DNA of 64,000 bases from Paenibacillus azoreducens (GCF_021654775.1 NZ_AP025343.1:6043501-6107500); one strand, 5' to 3'. Numbered from the stretch's first letter, positions 54,345-62,602 are shown. A program made the numbers and translations. Notes: a model not told the origin generated them from the letters alone.

Positions 54345-55901
54345 TTAATCGCTCACGCGGCGGAGCATCGGGCTGAACAACGAAGGCAGCAGCGATACAT
54401 GTCCTTCATTAGGAACTTCAAGTATCGAGACCGATTTCGGGCCATATGCACTTGCCGTCAAAGTTTGATGCAGCTTATGCGCATCGCTGACCATATGTGG
54501 CTTCTCCAGGCTGCCTACGCTGAGATGCAACTCGGTATCCGTCTGATGAAGCGCTAAGTTTTCTTTCTGATTTTCCCAAAGCTGCAGCAGTATATGGTTT
54601 TTCCACCAGATCGACGGGCTGGCCGCAAAATAACGCCGGAATGCCGCAGGCCGCATAAACAGCGTATACAAAGCGAAGAAACCTCCCAACGAATGTCCAA
54701 ATAAAGATTGTCTGGAACGATCGATCGGATATTCCCTTTCTACCAGCGGCTTCAATTCATATTCTATAAAGTCGAGGAACGCCTCGGCTCCCCCTGTGTG
54801 CGGCCAGCCTGAACCATCAGGTCTTGCCGGCAGTTCGCTGTCGTCCGCATAGACGGTATAGTCGTAAAATCGTTCTTTGGTTACGATCGGATCATTGGAA
54901 TCATACCCGATCCCGACGATGACGGATGAAGGAATGCCGTGCGGCCCTCTGGATTGCATTCTGACGGCTTCCGTCAATGACCCGAAGGTGGCGTTGGCAT
55001 CAAGCGTGTAAAGCACCGGATAGCCGGTTTCAGGCGGAGGTCCCATTGGCTCGGCGATGAAGATGCGGTATTTCCGCCCGGTCAAACCGGAAAGCATGCT
55101 CCATGTGCGCGTACCGGGAATATGCATCGTTCCGGCATATGTTACGTCAGGCCCCGACGTGTTCCCTTTTTTGCCAAAAAGCCATTTCAAAGCCTCCGGG
55201 AACTGCTTCATCATAAACAAATCGTCATGTGTGCCTTCCGGCTCCACATCCAGCTTCAGGCGGCTTGCGCACATCCCTTTTTCCAGCCACAGCCGGTGAA
55301 CTTCTCTTGTATACTCCGCCATATGCCGCTGCCGTGATTTTTTGTATATGCCCTCCTTTCCCCCAACAGACATATAGACGCGCTGATGTTTTCCGAACCC
55401 TTCATGCTCGCGGATAAAGTCCATAGCGCCTTCATACCAAAATGATGCCGACAGCAGGCCGGTTCTGCCAAACGTATCGGGACGCCAACAGCCTGCAAAA
55501 AAAGAGATCAGCCCGCCAAACGATCCGCCGATGATCGCCGTCTCTTCCGCCTGCCTCTTCGTACGGTATTGGCTGTCGATATAGGGTTTCAGCACATCCG
55601 CAACCTCATCGACATATGCCCGGCCCTGTCCGCCAAAAGGCGGATAGCTGTCCACAAGCGCTGCCGCAGGCCATGGCGTGTATTCGTCATTGCGTGCATG
55701 GGGGACAATGCCCACAAGCATGACTTCTTCCAGTTGGCCGGATGCATACAAATGCTCCAAATAATTTATGCAGCCGGTAAAAAGTTTCCCGCCGTCCTGC
55801 ACATACGCCACCGGAAAGCGGCGGTCGGAATGATCATAAGATGGCGGCAAATGCAAAACCAGCTCCCAGTTGCCGACATTAAGCTGCTGATAACGATTCA
55901 T
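54345..55901 (-). CDS. tandem double-domain siderophore esterase (Fes/BesA-like)
   Basis: A 518-residue protein with two esterase-D-like alpha/beta hydrolase domains. Domain 1 (about 1-245) has YVQDGGKLF and the nucleophile elbow GGSFGG near 125. Domain 2 (about 255-510) has VLYTLDANATFGS, the elbow GHSLGG near 407, and a late His in NEGHVSLLP. Single-domain relatives (BesA, Fes, IroE) hydrolyse ferric siderophores to release iron. A fused double form is unusual. The ATG follows AGGAGG; it is the last gene of the iron-uptake operon, 21 bases after the permease. Confidence 0.88.
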   Translation of the reverse strand: MNRYQQLNVGNWELVLHLPPSYDHSDRRFPVAYVQDGGKLFTGCINYLEHLYASGQLEEVMLVGIVPHARNDEYTPWPAAALVDSYPPFGGQGRAYVDEVADVLKPYIDSQYRTKRQAEETAIIGGSFGGLISFFAGCWRPDTFGRTGLLSASFWYEGAMDFIREHEGFGKHQRVYMSVGGKEGIYKKSRQRHMAEYTREVHRLWLEKGMCASRLKLDVEPEGTHDDLFMMKQFPEALKWLFGKKGNTSGPDVTYAGTMHIPGTRTWSMLSGLTGRKYRIFIAEPMGPPPETGYPVLYTLDANATFGSLTEAVRMQSRGPHGIPSSVIVGIGYDSNDPIVTKERFYDYTVYADDSELPARPDGSGWPHTGGAEAFLDFIEYELKPLVEREYPIDRSRQSLFGHSLGGFFALYTLFMRPAAFRRYFAASPSIWWKNHILLQLWENQKENLALHQTDTELHLSVGSLEKPHMVSDAHKLHQTLTASAYGPKSVSILEVPNEGHVSLLPSLFSPMLRRVSD

Positions 55902-55922
55902 ATTTTCCTCCTGTAAATCCTC

Positions 55923-56942
55923 CTACCCCCGCGAACGGATGAGCAGATACACAAAATAAGGCACACCGATGATGGATACAACGATACCTACGGACAACTC
56001 AGCCGGCGCAAATACGGTTTTGCCAATAAAGTCGCCTGTAAGCACCATAATCATGCCTACCAGGCCGCTAACCGGAATAATGCGGATATGCCGCAAGCCG
56101 ACAAGCTGTCTCGCCAAATGGGGCGCAATCAAACCGATAAAGGCAATGCTGCCGGATACGGCAACGCTTGCGCTGACCAGCCCGATGCTGCAGAGCAAAA
56201 ATATATTTTTTTCCCGTTCCACCGGCATCCCTACGCTTTTTTGGCTTTCCTCGCTCAATTGAAATAAATCGAGCACATGGGACCGAATGCAAATCAATGG
56301 CAAAAGCAGCAGCCACGGCAGCATGGTCGCAACGAATTTCCAGTTTGCGTTATGCAAACTACCGGCAAGCCATACGACGGCCATTTCATAATCATTCGGA
56401 TTCATTTTCAGGGAAATGTACATCGTCAGAGCGCCAAAACCGGAAGCAATGGCGATGCCCACCAAAATAAGCCGCTGCGGATCAAGCTTCCCCTGCTCTC
56501 TTGCAAACATATAAATGGCCGCTGTCGCCAGCAAACCTCCGGCCACGCCAAACATCGGCATCAGCATGACGCCCAGCCAGCCCGTTGCCGTGACGGCCCC
56601 TTGAAATAAAAACATAAAGAGTACGACCGCCAAACCCGCTCCGGCATTAATCCCCAATATTCCCGGATCGGCGAGCCCGTTTCTCGTTACGCCCTGAATG
56701 ATTGCGCCTGCGACGCCAAGGGAGAACCCGACAAGCGCTCCAAGAACGATCCGCGGTAGCCGGAATTCAAACACGACTAAATCATGCTCCGCTTGAGGAT
56801 GGATTCGAAGCAGCGTTTGGATAACGTCCATGACCGACATATCAAACGTTCCGTTCGTCAGGCTGAGATAAGCGGCTGTGGCGGCAAGCAGCAGCCCGAA
56901 AGCCGCAACCACCCAAAACCGCCGGAGAGATGCATGCTTCAC
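55923..56942 (-). CDS. FecCD family iron-siderophore ABC permease (second subunit)
   Basis: A 339-residue membrane protein with eight to ten helices. The FecCD family blocks are PRIVLGALVGFSLGVAGAIIQGVTRNGLADPGILGINAGAG (core GAIIQGVTRNGLADPGILG, about 77) and GSIAFIGLIAPHLARQLVG near 265, the coupling-helix region. The GTG start at 56942 overlaps the upstream permease stop (GTGA). The pair forms the membrane channel; no ATPase gene is present in the operon. Confidence 0.95.
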   Translation of the reverse strand: MKHASLRRFWVVAAFGLLLAATAAYLSLTNGTFDMSVMDVIQTLLRIHPQAEHDLVVFEFRLPRIVLGALVGFSLGVAGAIIQGVTRNGLADPGILGINAGAGLAVVLFMFLFQGAVTATGWLGVMLMPMFGVAGGLLATAAIYMFAREQGKLDPQRLILVGIAIASGFGALTMYISLKMNPNDYEMAVVWLAGSLHNANWKFVATMLPWLLLLPLICIRSHVLDLFQLSEESQKSVGMPVEREKNIFLLCSIGLVSASVAVSGSIAFIGLIAPHLARQLVGLRHIRIIPVSGLVGMIMVLTGDFIGKTVFAPAELSVGIVVSIIGVPYFVYLLIRSRG

Positions 56943-57946
56943 GCCCCCGCACCTCCTCTTGTCTTGATCAGATACAAGAAGAACGGTACGCCAATCAAAG
57001 CCGTAACGACACCAACGGGAGTTTCAAACGGGTAATTGATAAAACGAGCCACAATATCGCACATGGCCAGGAAAATGCCCCCCAAAACGCCGGACACCGG
57101 GATCACCCATCGGTAATCGGAACCTGTGAAAAAACGCGCGATGTGGGGAATAATCAAGCCCACGAAAGCGATTTTGCCTGCGAGCGCCACCGAGACACCG
57201 GTCAGCAGCACGACCGCGAGAATGGCCAAAGCTCTGGTCAGCCAGGTGCGGATGCCCAGTCCTGTGGCGATCTCCTCCCCCAGCGACAGCGCCGAGATGG
57301 ATTTCGAGATTACAACCGCCAGCGTTAAACCGACAATCGCAAACGGAATGCTGAGCCGGATGAGCTCAGGATTCATCTGATGCAGTCTGGCGTTATACCA
57401 GAAGCTGATATTTTGCGACACCTGAAAATAGGTGGACAACGCATGCGCGACCCCGCTCAGAAAAGTCCCGACGATAGAACCCAGAATTGCCAGTCTGACA
57501 GGGCTCAGTCCTTGAGGAATGCACCAAGCCAGCCCAAAAACGATCGCCGCTCCTAGCGCCGAACCGATCAGCGAGCTGACAATATACAAATTCGGATTGG
57601 CATTCGGTAAAAATATCATGCACAGCGTGACCGCGAACACGGAACCGTCCGACACCCCCATGATCGATGGCGAAGCAAGATAATTCCGGGTCATGCCCTG
57701 CATCAAAGCGCCCGAAACCGCAAGGAAAGCCCCAATCATCATCGCTCCGACCGCACGCGGAAGCCGGGAACTCATAATAATCTGGTGGTCTACGTTGTCC
57801 GGGTTAAAAGCCGTAATGGAGTTCCATACTTCCCCGGCCGTGATATTCTTCGCGCCGTATAGAATGGATGCAAGGATCAATAATACAATGGCTGCCGGAG
57901 CCATCGCGAGAATGGTCACCGGCAGCGTACGTTTTAATCTCATCAT
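56939..57946 (-). CDS. FecCD family iron-siderophore ABC permease (first subunit)
   Basis: About 335 residues from the ATG at 57946, placed by AAAGGCG; in-frame GTG/TTG codons just upstream are possible. It shows the FecCD blocks SRLPRAVGAMMIGAFLAVSGALMQGMTRNYLASPSIMGVSDG (core GALMQGMTRNYLASPSIMG) and GKIAFVGLIIPHIARFFTG near 265. It pairs with the downstream permease and receives ferric siderophore from the lipoprotein encoded upstream. Confidence 0.95.
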   Translation of the reverse strand: MMRLKRTLPVTILAMAPAAIVLLILASILYGAKNITAGEVWNSITAFNPDNVDHQIIMSSRLPRAVGAMMIGAFLAVSGALMQGMTRNYLASPSIMGVSDGSVFAVTLCMIFLPNANPNLYIVSSLIGSALGAAIVFGLAWCIPQGLSPVRLAILGSIVGTFLSGVAHALSTYFQVSQNISFWYNARLHQMNPELIRLSIPFAIVGLTLAVVISKSISALSLGEEIATGLGIRTWLTRALAILAVVLLTGVSVALAGKIAFVGLIIPHIARFFTGSDYRWVIPVSGVLGGIFLAMCDIVARFINYPFETPVGVVTALIGVPFFLYLIKTRGGAGA

Positions 57947-57979
57947 CAACACGCCTTTATTTCTTAAACTGGTTCATTT

Positions 57980-58987
57980 TTATTTCGCAAGATGCTCTAC
58001 CGCCGCTTTCAGGAATTCGATTTTACTGTACGCCGTGCCGCCTTGCGCCAAAGGATCCACGACGTTCACAAACGCTTTGCCGTCTTTGAACGCCTTCAAA
58101 TTTTTGATGATCGGATCATTTTGGAAATCCTCAAGCGCTTTTGGCGCATCTTTGTTTTCGTCCGGCGAGAATTGGATAAATAGATAATCCGGATTCAATT
58201 CGGCGAATTTCTCTTTTGACATCAGTTCCTGGGCTTTGGCTGCCTTGACTTCGGCGGGTGCGGCGAATCCCAGATCCTGATACAGGACCGGATTGAAAAA
58301 AACCTTTTCAGGGTATATGTACAGCTCTCCGCCGCGGATCCGCACCGCTACGATTTTTTTATCTTTCAGGCTGTCTCCCATTTTGGATTTGGCCGCCTCC
58401 AGGTCTGCCTTATACTTCGCAATCTCCTGTTCAGCCTGTTCCTGTTTGCCGCTAAGCTCTCCTAGCAGCTTCAGGTTGGCCTCCCAATTGGTGGATACGT
58501 GGGAATACTTGATGGTTGGGGCAATTTTTTGCAATTTTTCGAACACTTCGGGTTTGAACTTGGTCGAAGTCAGGATCACATCCGGCTTCAGCGACAAAAT
58601 CGTCTCGAAGTTCGGCTCCATTTTTTCCCCGACGGATTTGGCATCCTTGGTGATGGATTCAAACAGCGGCGGAAATTTGCCGGAGAACGAAATCGCTCCG
58701 ACCGGTTTCACATCCAGCACGATCGAATCCTCCATCGCTTCAACGGCACCGGTGATCACGATACGTTCGATATGGGACGGAAGCGTGTATTCCTCATCCA
58801 GGTATTTAATGACTCTTGTATCCGATAAAGCTGCAGGTTTTTCCGCTGTTTCAGCAGGCTGCACTGCAGCGGTTTGACTTGAATTTTGGGCTGCCGAAGA
58901 CTCCGGCGTTTGATTCTCTTTACCGCAAGCCGCCAAGATCACGGCGAATACCAAAAATACCCCCAATAAAAGCTTCATTCTTTTCAT
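57980..58987 (-). CDS. iron-siderophore substrate-binding lipoprotein
   Basis: A 335-residue lipoprotein. The signal peptide ends in a lipobox VILAACGKE with Cys at about residue 21. A Ser/Ala-rich linker follows, then the periplasmic-binding fold (IERIVITGAVEAMEDSIVLDVKPVGA, LKPDVILTSTKFKPEVFEKLQKIAPTI; core LSLKPDVILTSTKF). It belongs to the FeuA/YfiY/FhuD group. It is the first structural gene of the operon, immediately behind a near-consensus Fur box. The exact siderophore cannot be named. Confidence 0.95.
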   Translation of the reverse strand: MKRMKLLLGVFLVFAVILAACGKENQTPESSAAQNSSQTAAVQPAETAEKPAALSDTRVIKYLDEEYTLPSHIERIVITGAVEAMEDSIVLDVKPVGAISFSGKFPPLFESITKDAKSVGEKMEPNFETILSLKPDVILTSTKFKPEVFEKLQKIAPTIKYSHVSTNWEANLKLLGELSGKQEQAEQEIAKYKADLEAAKSKMGDSLKDKKIVAVRIRGGELYIYPEKVFFNPVLYQDLGFAAPAEVKAAKAQELMSKEKFAELNPDYLFIQFSPDENKDAPKALEDFQNDPIIKNLKAFKDGKAFVNVVDPLAQGGTAYSKIEFLKAAVEHLAK

Positions 58988-59024
58988 TTCTTTCTAACTT
59001 CTCCCTTCGACGATCCATTTAATT

Positions 59025-59043
59025 GATAATGATTATCATTATT
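59025..59043 (-). promoter_or_regulatory. Fur box upstream of the siderophore uptake operon
   Basis: GATAATGATTATCATTATT matches the 19-base Fur consensus at 17 positions. It lies about 40 bases before the lipoprotein gene and overlaps the stop codon of the upstream regulator gene. Confidence 0.9.
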
Positions 59044-60727
59044 GATGATAAAGGGGGATCAGCGAATCCGCCATGGACAATTCCCTGATTTCGCATGGAT
59101 TTTTCCCGGTTAACAGCGCCGCAGCCGACTCTGCCATTTGCTCCATGGCTGCTGGAGAGTGTTCCCGCCATGGATAGGAGGAAATTTGGTACACTCTGCC
59201 TGCTTTTACAGCCGGAAGGGATAACCATTCCACTGAAGAAGAAAGTTTTCTCCAATAGGCCAGCGTTTCCGAATCCTGTCTCACCAACATCAGCATATGA
59301 TCCGTTTTCAGACTTTTGAGTCTGTCAACGGATAACGGTGATTCTTCTTCTCCTTCCGGGAGCGCCGGCATTTGGCAGCCCAGGATTTCATACAACACCT
59401 CTTGTACGGCCATGCCGTTATGTAAGGCCAATTGATTGTGAAAAACACGTACCACCGCTAATGTCGGACTATTCACATCCTGGGCGATCAGACGGTGTAG
59501 CCGTTTCATTTTCCGCTCAAAACACCCCAACCATTGTTCAGCTTCCGCCGTTCTGTCCAGCATTTCCGCGAGCCGCTCCAGCTCTCCCCTCCAATCTTCC
59601 GTTTTCAGGGACAGCTCATATAGAGGGGCGATTTGCTTCAGCCTCTTTTTTTCCCAGACCTCCAATTCGCTTGTACAAATAATCCGCTCCGGCTGCGCCT
59701 CCTCAAGCTTGTTCAAATTGGCCTCTTTGTAGTAATTTTGCCGGTATGCATCCAGATGGACGGGAATTTCCGGTCCAAGTGCATGATACAGCTCGGCGGA
59801 CCACTTTGGATGAAGCGGAGCGGCGTAAGGAATGATCTGGAGTGGTGTTAAATAACCAAGCAGCGATGTGGCGCCGTATAAGGCAAGCTTGTTTCTCCGT
59901 TCCTTGACGTAAGCCGAGGGGGACAGGCCAAATTTCTGCTTGAATTTACGGCTGAAGTAGAATTCGTCTTTATATCCGATCAGATGCGCTACCTCTTTCA
60001 ACAAAGCGCCTGAACCGAGCATCATCTGTTTCGCCTTGTTCATCCGCACCTCGGTCACATAATCCATGACGCTGCAGCCATACGTTTTTTTGAATAAATC
60101 GGCAAAATAGCCGGGACTGAATTCAGCCACCTCCGCCAATTGATCGATCGTCATTTCCTCGTTGTAATGTTCGTCGATGTATGTTTTGACATGTTCAAGC
60201 ACTTGAACCCGATCATACTTAAGCGCCCGGCCTCCCTCTTCCATCAGCTCAAACAGCAATTCCTGAAAATCCATCTGGGCCCGCCACTGGCTAAACACTC
60301 TGCCATGATGAAAATGCTTGTACGTCTTGCGGCAAAATATTTGTAATTTTTCCACAGGCATTCCTTTCCCGATACTTTCCCCCAGCGTCCACGTTCCGGT
60401 ATCTTCTATTTCAATAAGCATATCCTTTCGGGATGGATCCGCTTGATAGAAGCTGAAATAAAACACGGCAGCAGCCACCGGTTCAGAACCATATCCTTTT
60501 ATCCCGAATGTTCTGCCGCGAAGACATACTTGCGCGCCACCCTCGCTGATCCGGATAACCCGGTCTTCCAATTCCAGATCGATTTCGCCCTTCAGAAGGA
60601 TGATTAGCGCATGTTGTACGGCCAACTGCTGTTCCAGACGCAAACCGATTTCATGAAAATACTCCACGTTCCATAACCTCGCGGTCAGAACATGAAAATC
60701 TGTATGATGATTGCTTGAATGTATCAT
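59039..60727 (-). CDS. AraC family regulator fused to a siderophore-binding domain (Btr-like)
   Basis: A 562-residue protein. Residues about 1-165 are a cupin-like sensor. About 170-270 is the AraC double helix-turn-helix (MTIDQLAEVAEFSPGYFADLFKK, then LIGYKDEFYFSRKFKQKFGLSPSAY). About 285-550 is a periplasmic-binding-protein-like domain lying in the cytoplasm (LNKLEEAQPERIICTSELEVWEK). B. subtilis Btr has this layout and activates feuABC when bound to ferric bacillibactin. Here it should activate the lipoprotein-permease-esterase operon just downstream. A Fur box lies 25 bases before its start. Confidence 0.93.
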   Translation of the reverse strand: MIHSSNHHTDFHVLTARLWNVEYFHEIGLRLEQQLAVQHALIILLKGEIDLELEDRVIRISEGGAQVCLRGRTFGIKGYGSEPVAAAVFYFSFYQADPSRKDMLIEIEDTGTWTLGESIGKGMPVEKLQIFCRKTYKHFHHGRVFSQWRAQMDFQELLFELMEEGGRALKYDRVQVLEHVKTYIDEHYNEEMTIDQLAEVAEFSPGYFADLFKKTYGCSVMDYVTEVRMNKAKQMMLGSGALLKEVAHLIGYKDEFYFSRKFKQKFGLSPSAYVKERRNKLALYGATSLLGYLTPLQIIPYAAPLHPKWSAELYHALGPEIPVHLDAYRQNYYKEANLNKLEEAQPERIICTSELEVWEKKRLKQIAPLYELSLKTEDWRGELERLAEMLDRTAEAEQWLGCFERKMKRLHRLIAQDVNSPTLAVVRVFHNQLALHNGMAVQEVLYEILGCQMPALPEGEEESPLSVDRLKSLKTDHMLMLVRQDSETLAYWRKLSSSVEWLSLPAVKAGRVYQISSYPWREHSPAAMEQMAESAAALLTGKNPCEIRELSMADSLIPLYHQ

Positions 60728-60750
60728 AAATAAAATGTACCGCCTTTATT

Positions 60751-60769
60751 GAGAATGGTTATCATTATC
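60751..60769 (-). promoter_or_regulatory. Fur box upstream of the AraC-PBP regulator gene
   Basis: GAGAATGGTTATCATTATC matches the 19-base Fur consensus at 16 positions, placing the regulator itself under iron control. Confidence 0.85.
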
Positions 60770-60799
60770 ATATAGGTATCATAGCATAAATCCCCCCTC

Positions 60800-61170
60800 T
60801 AGATATAAGAAAAGGGGTTATCGACGTACTTTCTAAGTAGCCCGGGCCGTAAAGAAGCGGTAGTTTTATTGTGGTAATGCAAGCTTTTAAAGTAAGAAAG
60901 AGATAAGGAACAGGCAAGAGGGCCACTTCTCTACAGAAGATCCATTTTAGAAAATTGAACCTGGGGGAAACTTTTTGACAAAAAGCTGCCCCGTAAGAAG
61001 GTGCCACGTTCGCCTAGGTGCCTCTAACGAAACTACAGATCGTTATTTAGGATAAAATCAGGCTTGCAGGTACTTATTCAGCTTAATAGCGATACCCTGT
61101 TTCGTTAAAATTTCAAAAAGCCTTTTTTGTTGCAAATAGCGATGTCGCGTTTCGTTAGAGATTAAAAAAA
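60800..61170. repeat. gene-free region with dispersed repeat and TAACGAAAC cluster
   Basis: 60800-60890 holds a diverged copy of the dispersed repeat (ATATAAGAAAAGGGGTTATCGACG). 61022-61165 holds CTAACGAAACTACAGATCG, CTGTTTCGTTAA and GCGTTTCGTTAG, as at 38390 and 50115. A possible hairpin GGGGGAAACTTTTT/AAAAAGCTGCCCC lies at about 60964-60995. No gene is supported. Confidence 0.5.
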
Positions 61171-61225
61171 CAACCTGATCCACATATTGAATCAGGTTGT
61201 TTACTGTAAAAATCAATGCAAAAGG

Positions 61226-61255
61226 AAAAAGCACCCGCAATAAGCGAGTGCTTTG
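61226..61255 (-). terminator. terminator of the second tRNA-Leu
   Basis: On the minus strand GCACTCGC and GCGGGTGC form a stem with a TTATT loop, followed by TTTTTCC, six bases past the tRNA. A second hairpin (AAACAACCTGAT/ATCAGGTTGTTT, 61167-61205) lies further downstream. Confidence 0.85.
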
Positions 61256-61260
61256 TGTTA

Positions 61261-61343
61261 TGCGGTAGAGAGGACTCGAACCTCCACGGGCGTACGCCCA
61301 CTACCCCCTCAAGATAGCGTGTCTGCCATTCCACCACTACCGC
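61261..61343 (-). tRNA. tRNA-Leu (GAG), second copy
   Basis: Identical over 83 bases to the tRNA at 50409-50491, with anticodon GAG in TTGAGGG and a long variable arm. CCA is not encoded. It is the last gene of the minus-strand tRNA run Asn-Ser-Glu-Leu. Confidence 0.93.
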
Positions 61344-61362
61344 ATATTTAAAAAGAAAAACC

Positions 61363-61692
61363 GAGACTACGACGTATCGCTATCAAAGCTTATGCTCCGA
61401 CGAACCCTTTCGGGTTCTCATCCCCTGTTGATGCTTGGTGTGAAAGTATGACCCGTTTCGGGGGTACTCTCACTTCGTTCGAGACTGCGACGTATCGCTA
61501 TCGAAGCTTATGCTCCGACGAACCCTTTTGGGTTCTCATCCCCTGTTGAAGCTTGGTGTGAAAGTATGACCCGTTTCGGGGGTACTCTCACTTCGTTCGA
61601 GACTGCGACGTATCGCTATCGAAGCTTATGCTCCGACGAACCCTTTCGGGTTCTCATCCCCTGTTGATGCTTGGTGTGAAAGTATGACCCGT
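61363..61692 (-). repeat. 118-bp tandem array carrying copies of the tRNA-Glu 3' end
   Basis: Units of exactly 118 bases. The shared segment GTGAAAGTATGACCCGT begins at 61440, 61558 and 61676; the third occurrence runs into the real tRNA-Glu gene. The last 8 bases of each segment (TGACCCGT) are the acceptor 3' strand of tRNA-Glu. Units also contain CGAAGCTTATGCTCCGACG and a CCC-TTTCGGG hairpin. Confidence 0.85.
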
Positions 61693-61756
61693 AGGGGATT
61701 CGAACCCCTGTTACCTCCGTGAAAGGGAGGTGTCTTAACCCCTTGACCAACGGGCC
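61685..61756 (-). tRNA. tRNA-Glu (TTC)
   Basis: A 72-base tRNA on the minus strand. Acceptor GGCCCGT/ACGGGTC with discriminator A; D arm TGGTCAAGGGGTTAAGACA; anticodon stem CCTCC/GGAGG holding CTTTCAC (anticodon TTC); T arm AGGGG-TTCGAAT-CCCCT. CCA is not encoded. Confidence 0.95.
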
Positions 61757-61975
61757 ACATCAACAAAGCGTGACAACAAAAATTATCTTATCAGATTTTT
61801 TTGAACATGACAAGTCCTATTACAAAATTTTTTATTCAAGCATTTCAGATGGCGTTTGCCCATTAATTATGCATAAGTTGCACCGCAACGTGGGTATCTT
61901 ATGATTGGCGTTTCGCATAAGGGATTGAACTTTAGGTCCCTTGCCACAATACACATCAAAAGGAGATCATTAACG

Positions 61976-62191
61976 ATGGCTAAACCTGATAACCGTGCCG
62001 ATAACGCGGAGAAAATCCAAAACGCAATCGATAACACCCGCGATAACATCCAAGCAACCAATGATTATCTGGATGAGCATGCAGACGAAATCAACGGAGA
62101 AGAACTGCATAATCTTAAACATAAAAACGAAAAACGCAAAAGAGCCATTGAAGGCTTTGAAGCGGAATACCAAGACGAAAAGAACCAATAG
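61976..62191 (+). CDS. tlp: small acid-soluble spore protein Tlp
   Basis: A 71-residue, highly charged, helical protein (start MAKPDNRADNAEKIQNAIDNT, quoted to NAEKIQNAI; end FEAEYQDEKNQ) matching the Tlp family of spore core proteins. These are made in the forespore and degraded on outgrowth. The ATG at 61976 follows AAAGGAGATC; the longer open frame upstream is not used. It lies on the plus strand between the tRNA genes and shows that the organism forms endospores. Confidence 0.93.
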   Translation: MAKPDNRADNAEKIQNAIDNTRDNIQATNDYLDEHADEINGEELHNLKHKNEKRKRAIEGFEAEYQDEKNQ

Positions 62192-62195
62192 AGGT

Positions 62196-62507
62196 CGGAG
62201 AGAGAGGGATACCCTCACTTCGTTCGGGAATGCGACGCGTTCCTACCGAAGCTTATCCTCCGACGCCCCCTCTTCCGAGGGTTCTCATCCCTTTACAGCA
62301 AAAAGCTCCCAACGCATTCGCGCGGGAGCTTCTTAACGGTGTATTTCAACGGAGAGAGAGGGATACCCTCACTTCGTTCGGGACTGCGACGCCGTTCCTA
62401 CCGAAGCTTATCCTCCGACGCCCCCTCTTCCGAGGGTTCCCATCCCTTTACAGCAAGAAGCTCCCAACGCATTCGCGCGGGAGCTTCTATTCGATGTATT
62501 TCTTAAA
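62196..62507 (-). repeat. two tandem units carrying copies of the tRNA-Ser 3' end and terminator
   Basis: Units of 154 and 158 bases begin at 62196 and 62350, each with CGGAGAGAGAGGGAT, which is the 3' end of tRNA-Ser (the real one is at 62508-62522). Each unit also has CGAAGCTTATCCTCCGACG, a CCCTCTTCCGAGGG hairpin, and AAGCTCCC...GGGAGCTT, a stem with T-run on the minus strand. The internal block resembles the unit of the 61363-61692 array. Confidence 0.85.
62449..62490 (-). terminator. terminator of tRNA-Ser
   Basis: On the minus strand AGAAGCTCCCGCGC and TTGGGAGCTTCTT form a stem (AGAAGCTCCC/GGGAGCTTCT). The copy in the distal unit (62304-62336) ends in TTTTTG and is the stronger terminator. 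Confidence 0.65.
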
Positions 62508-62596
62508 CGGAGAGAGAGGGATTCGAACCCTCGCACCGCTTACGCAGTCTAACCCCTTAGCAGAGGGTCCCCTTATAGCCACTTGGGTATCTCTCC
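62508..62596 (-). tRNA. tRNA-Ser (GCT)
   Basis: An 89-base class II tRNA on the minus strand. Acceptor GGAGAGA/TCTCTCC with discriminator G; anticodon loop CTGCTAA (anticodon GCT); long variable arm (around ACTGCGTAAGCGGT); T arm GAGGG-TTCGAAT-CCCTC. CCA is not encoded. Confidence 0.95.
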
Positions 62597-62602
62597 AAGA
62601 AA

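Noticed and set aside
61058..61337. Short minus-strand frames overlapping tRNA-Leu and its terminator
   Set aside because: They are antisense or overlapping readings of RNA genes and repeats.
61363..62507. CRISPR-like or rRNA fragment suspicion for the regular arrays near the tRNA genes
   Set aside because: The whole unit repeats without spacers, and each unit carries a tRNA 3' end, so they are tandem duplications of tRNA flanks.
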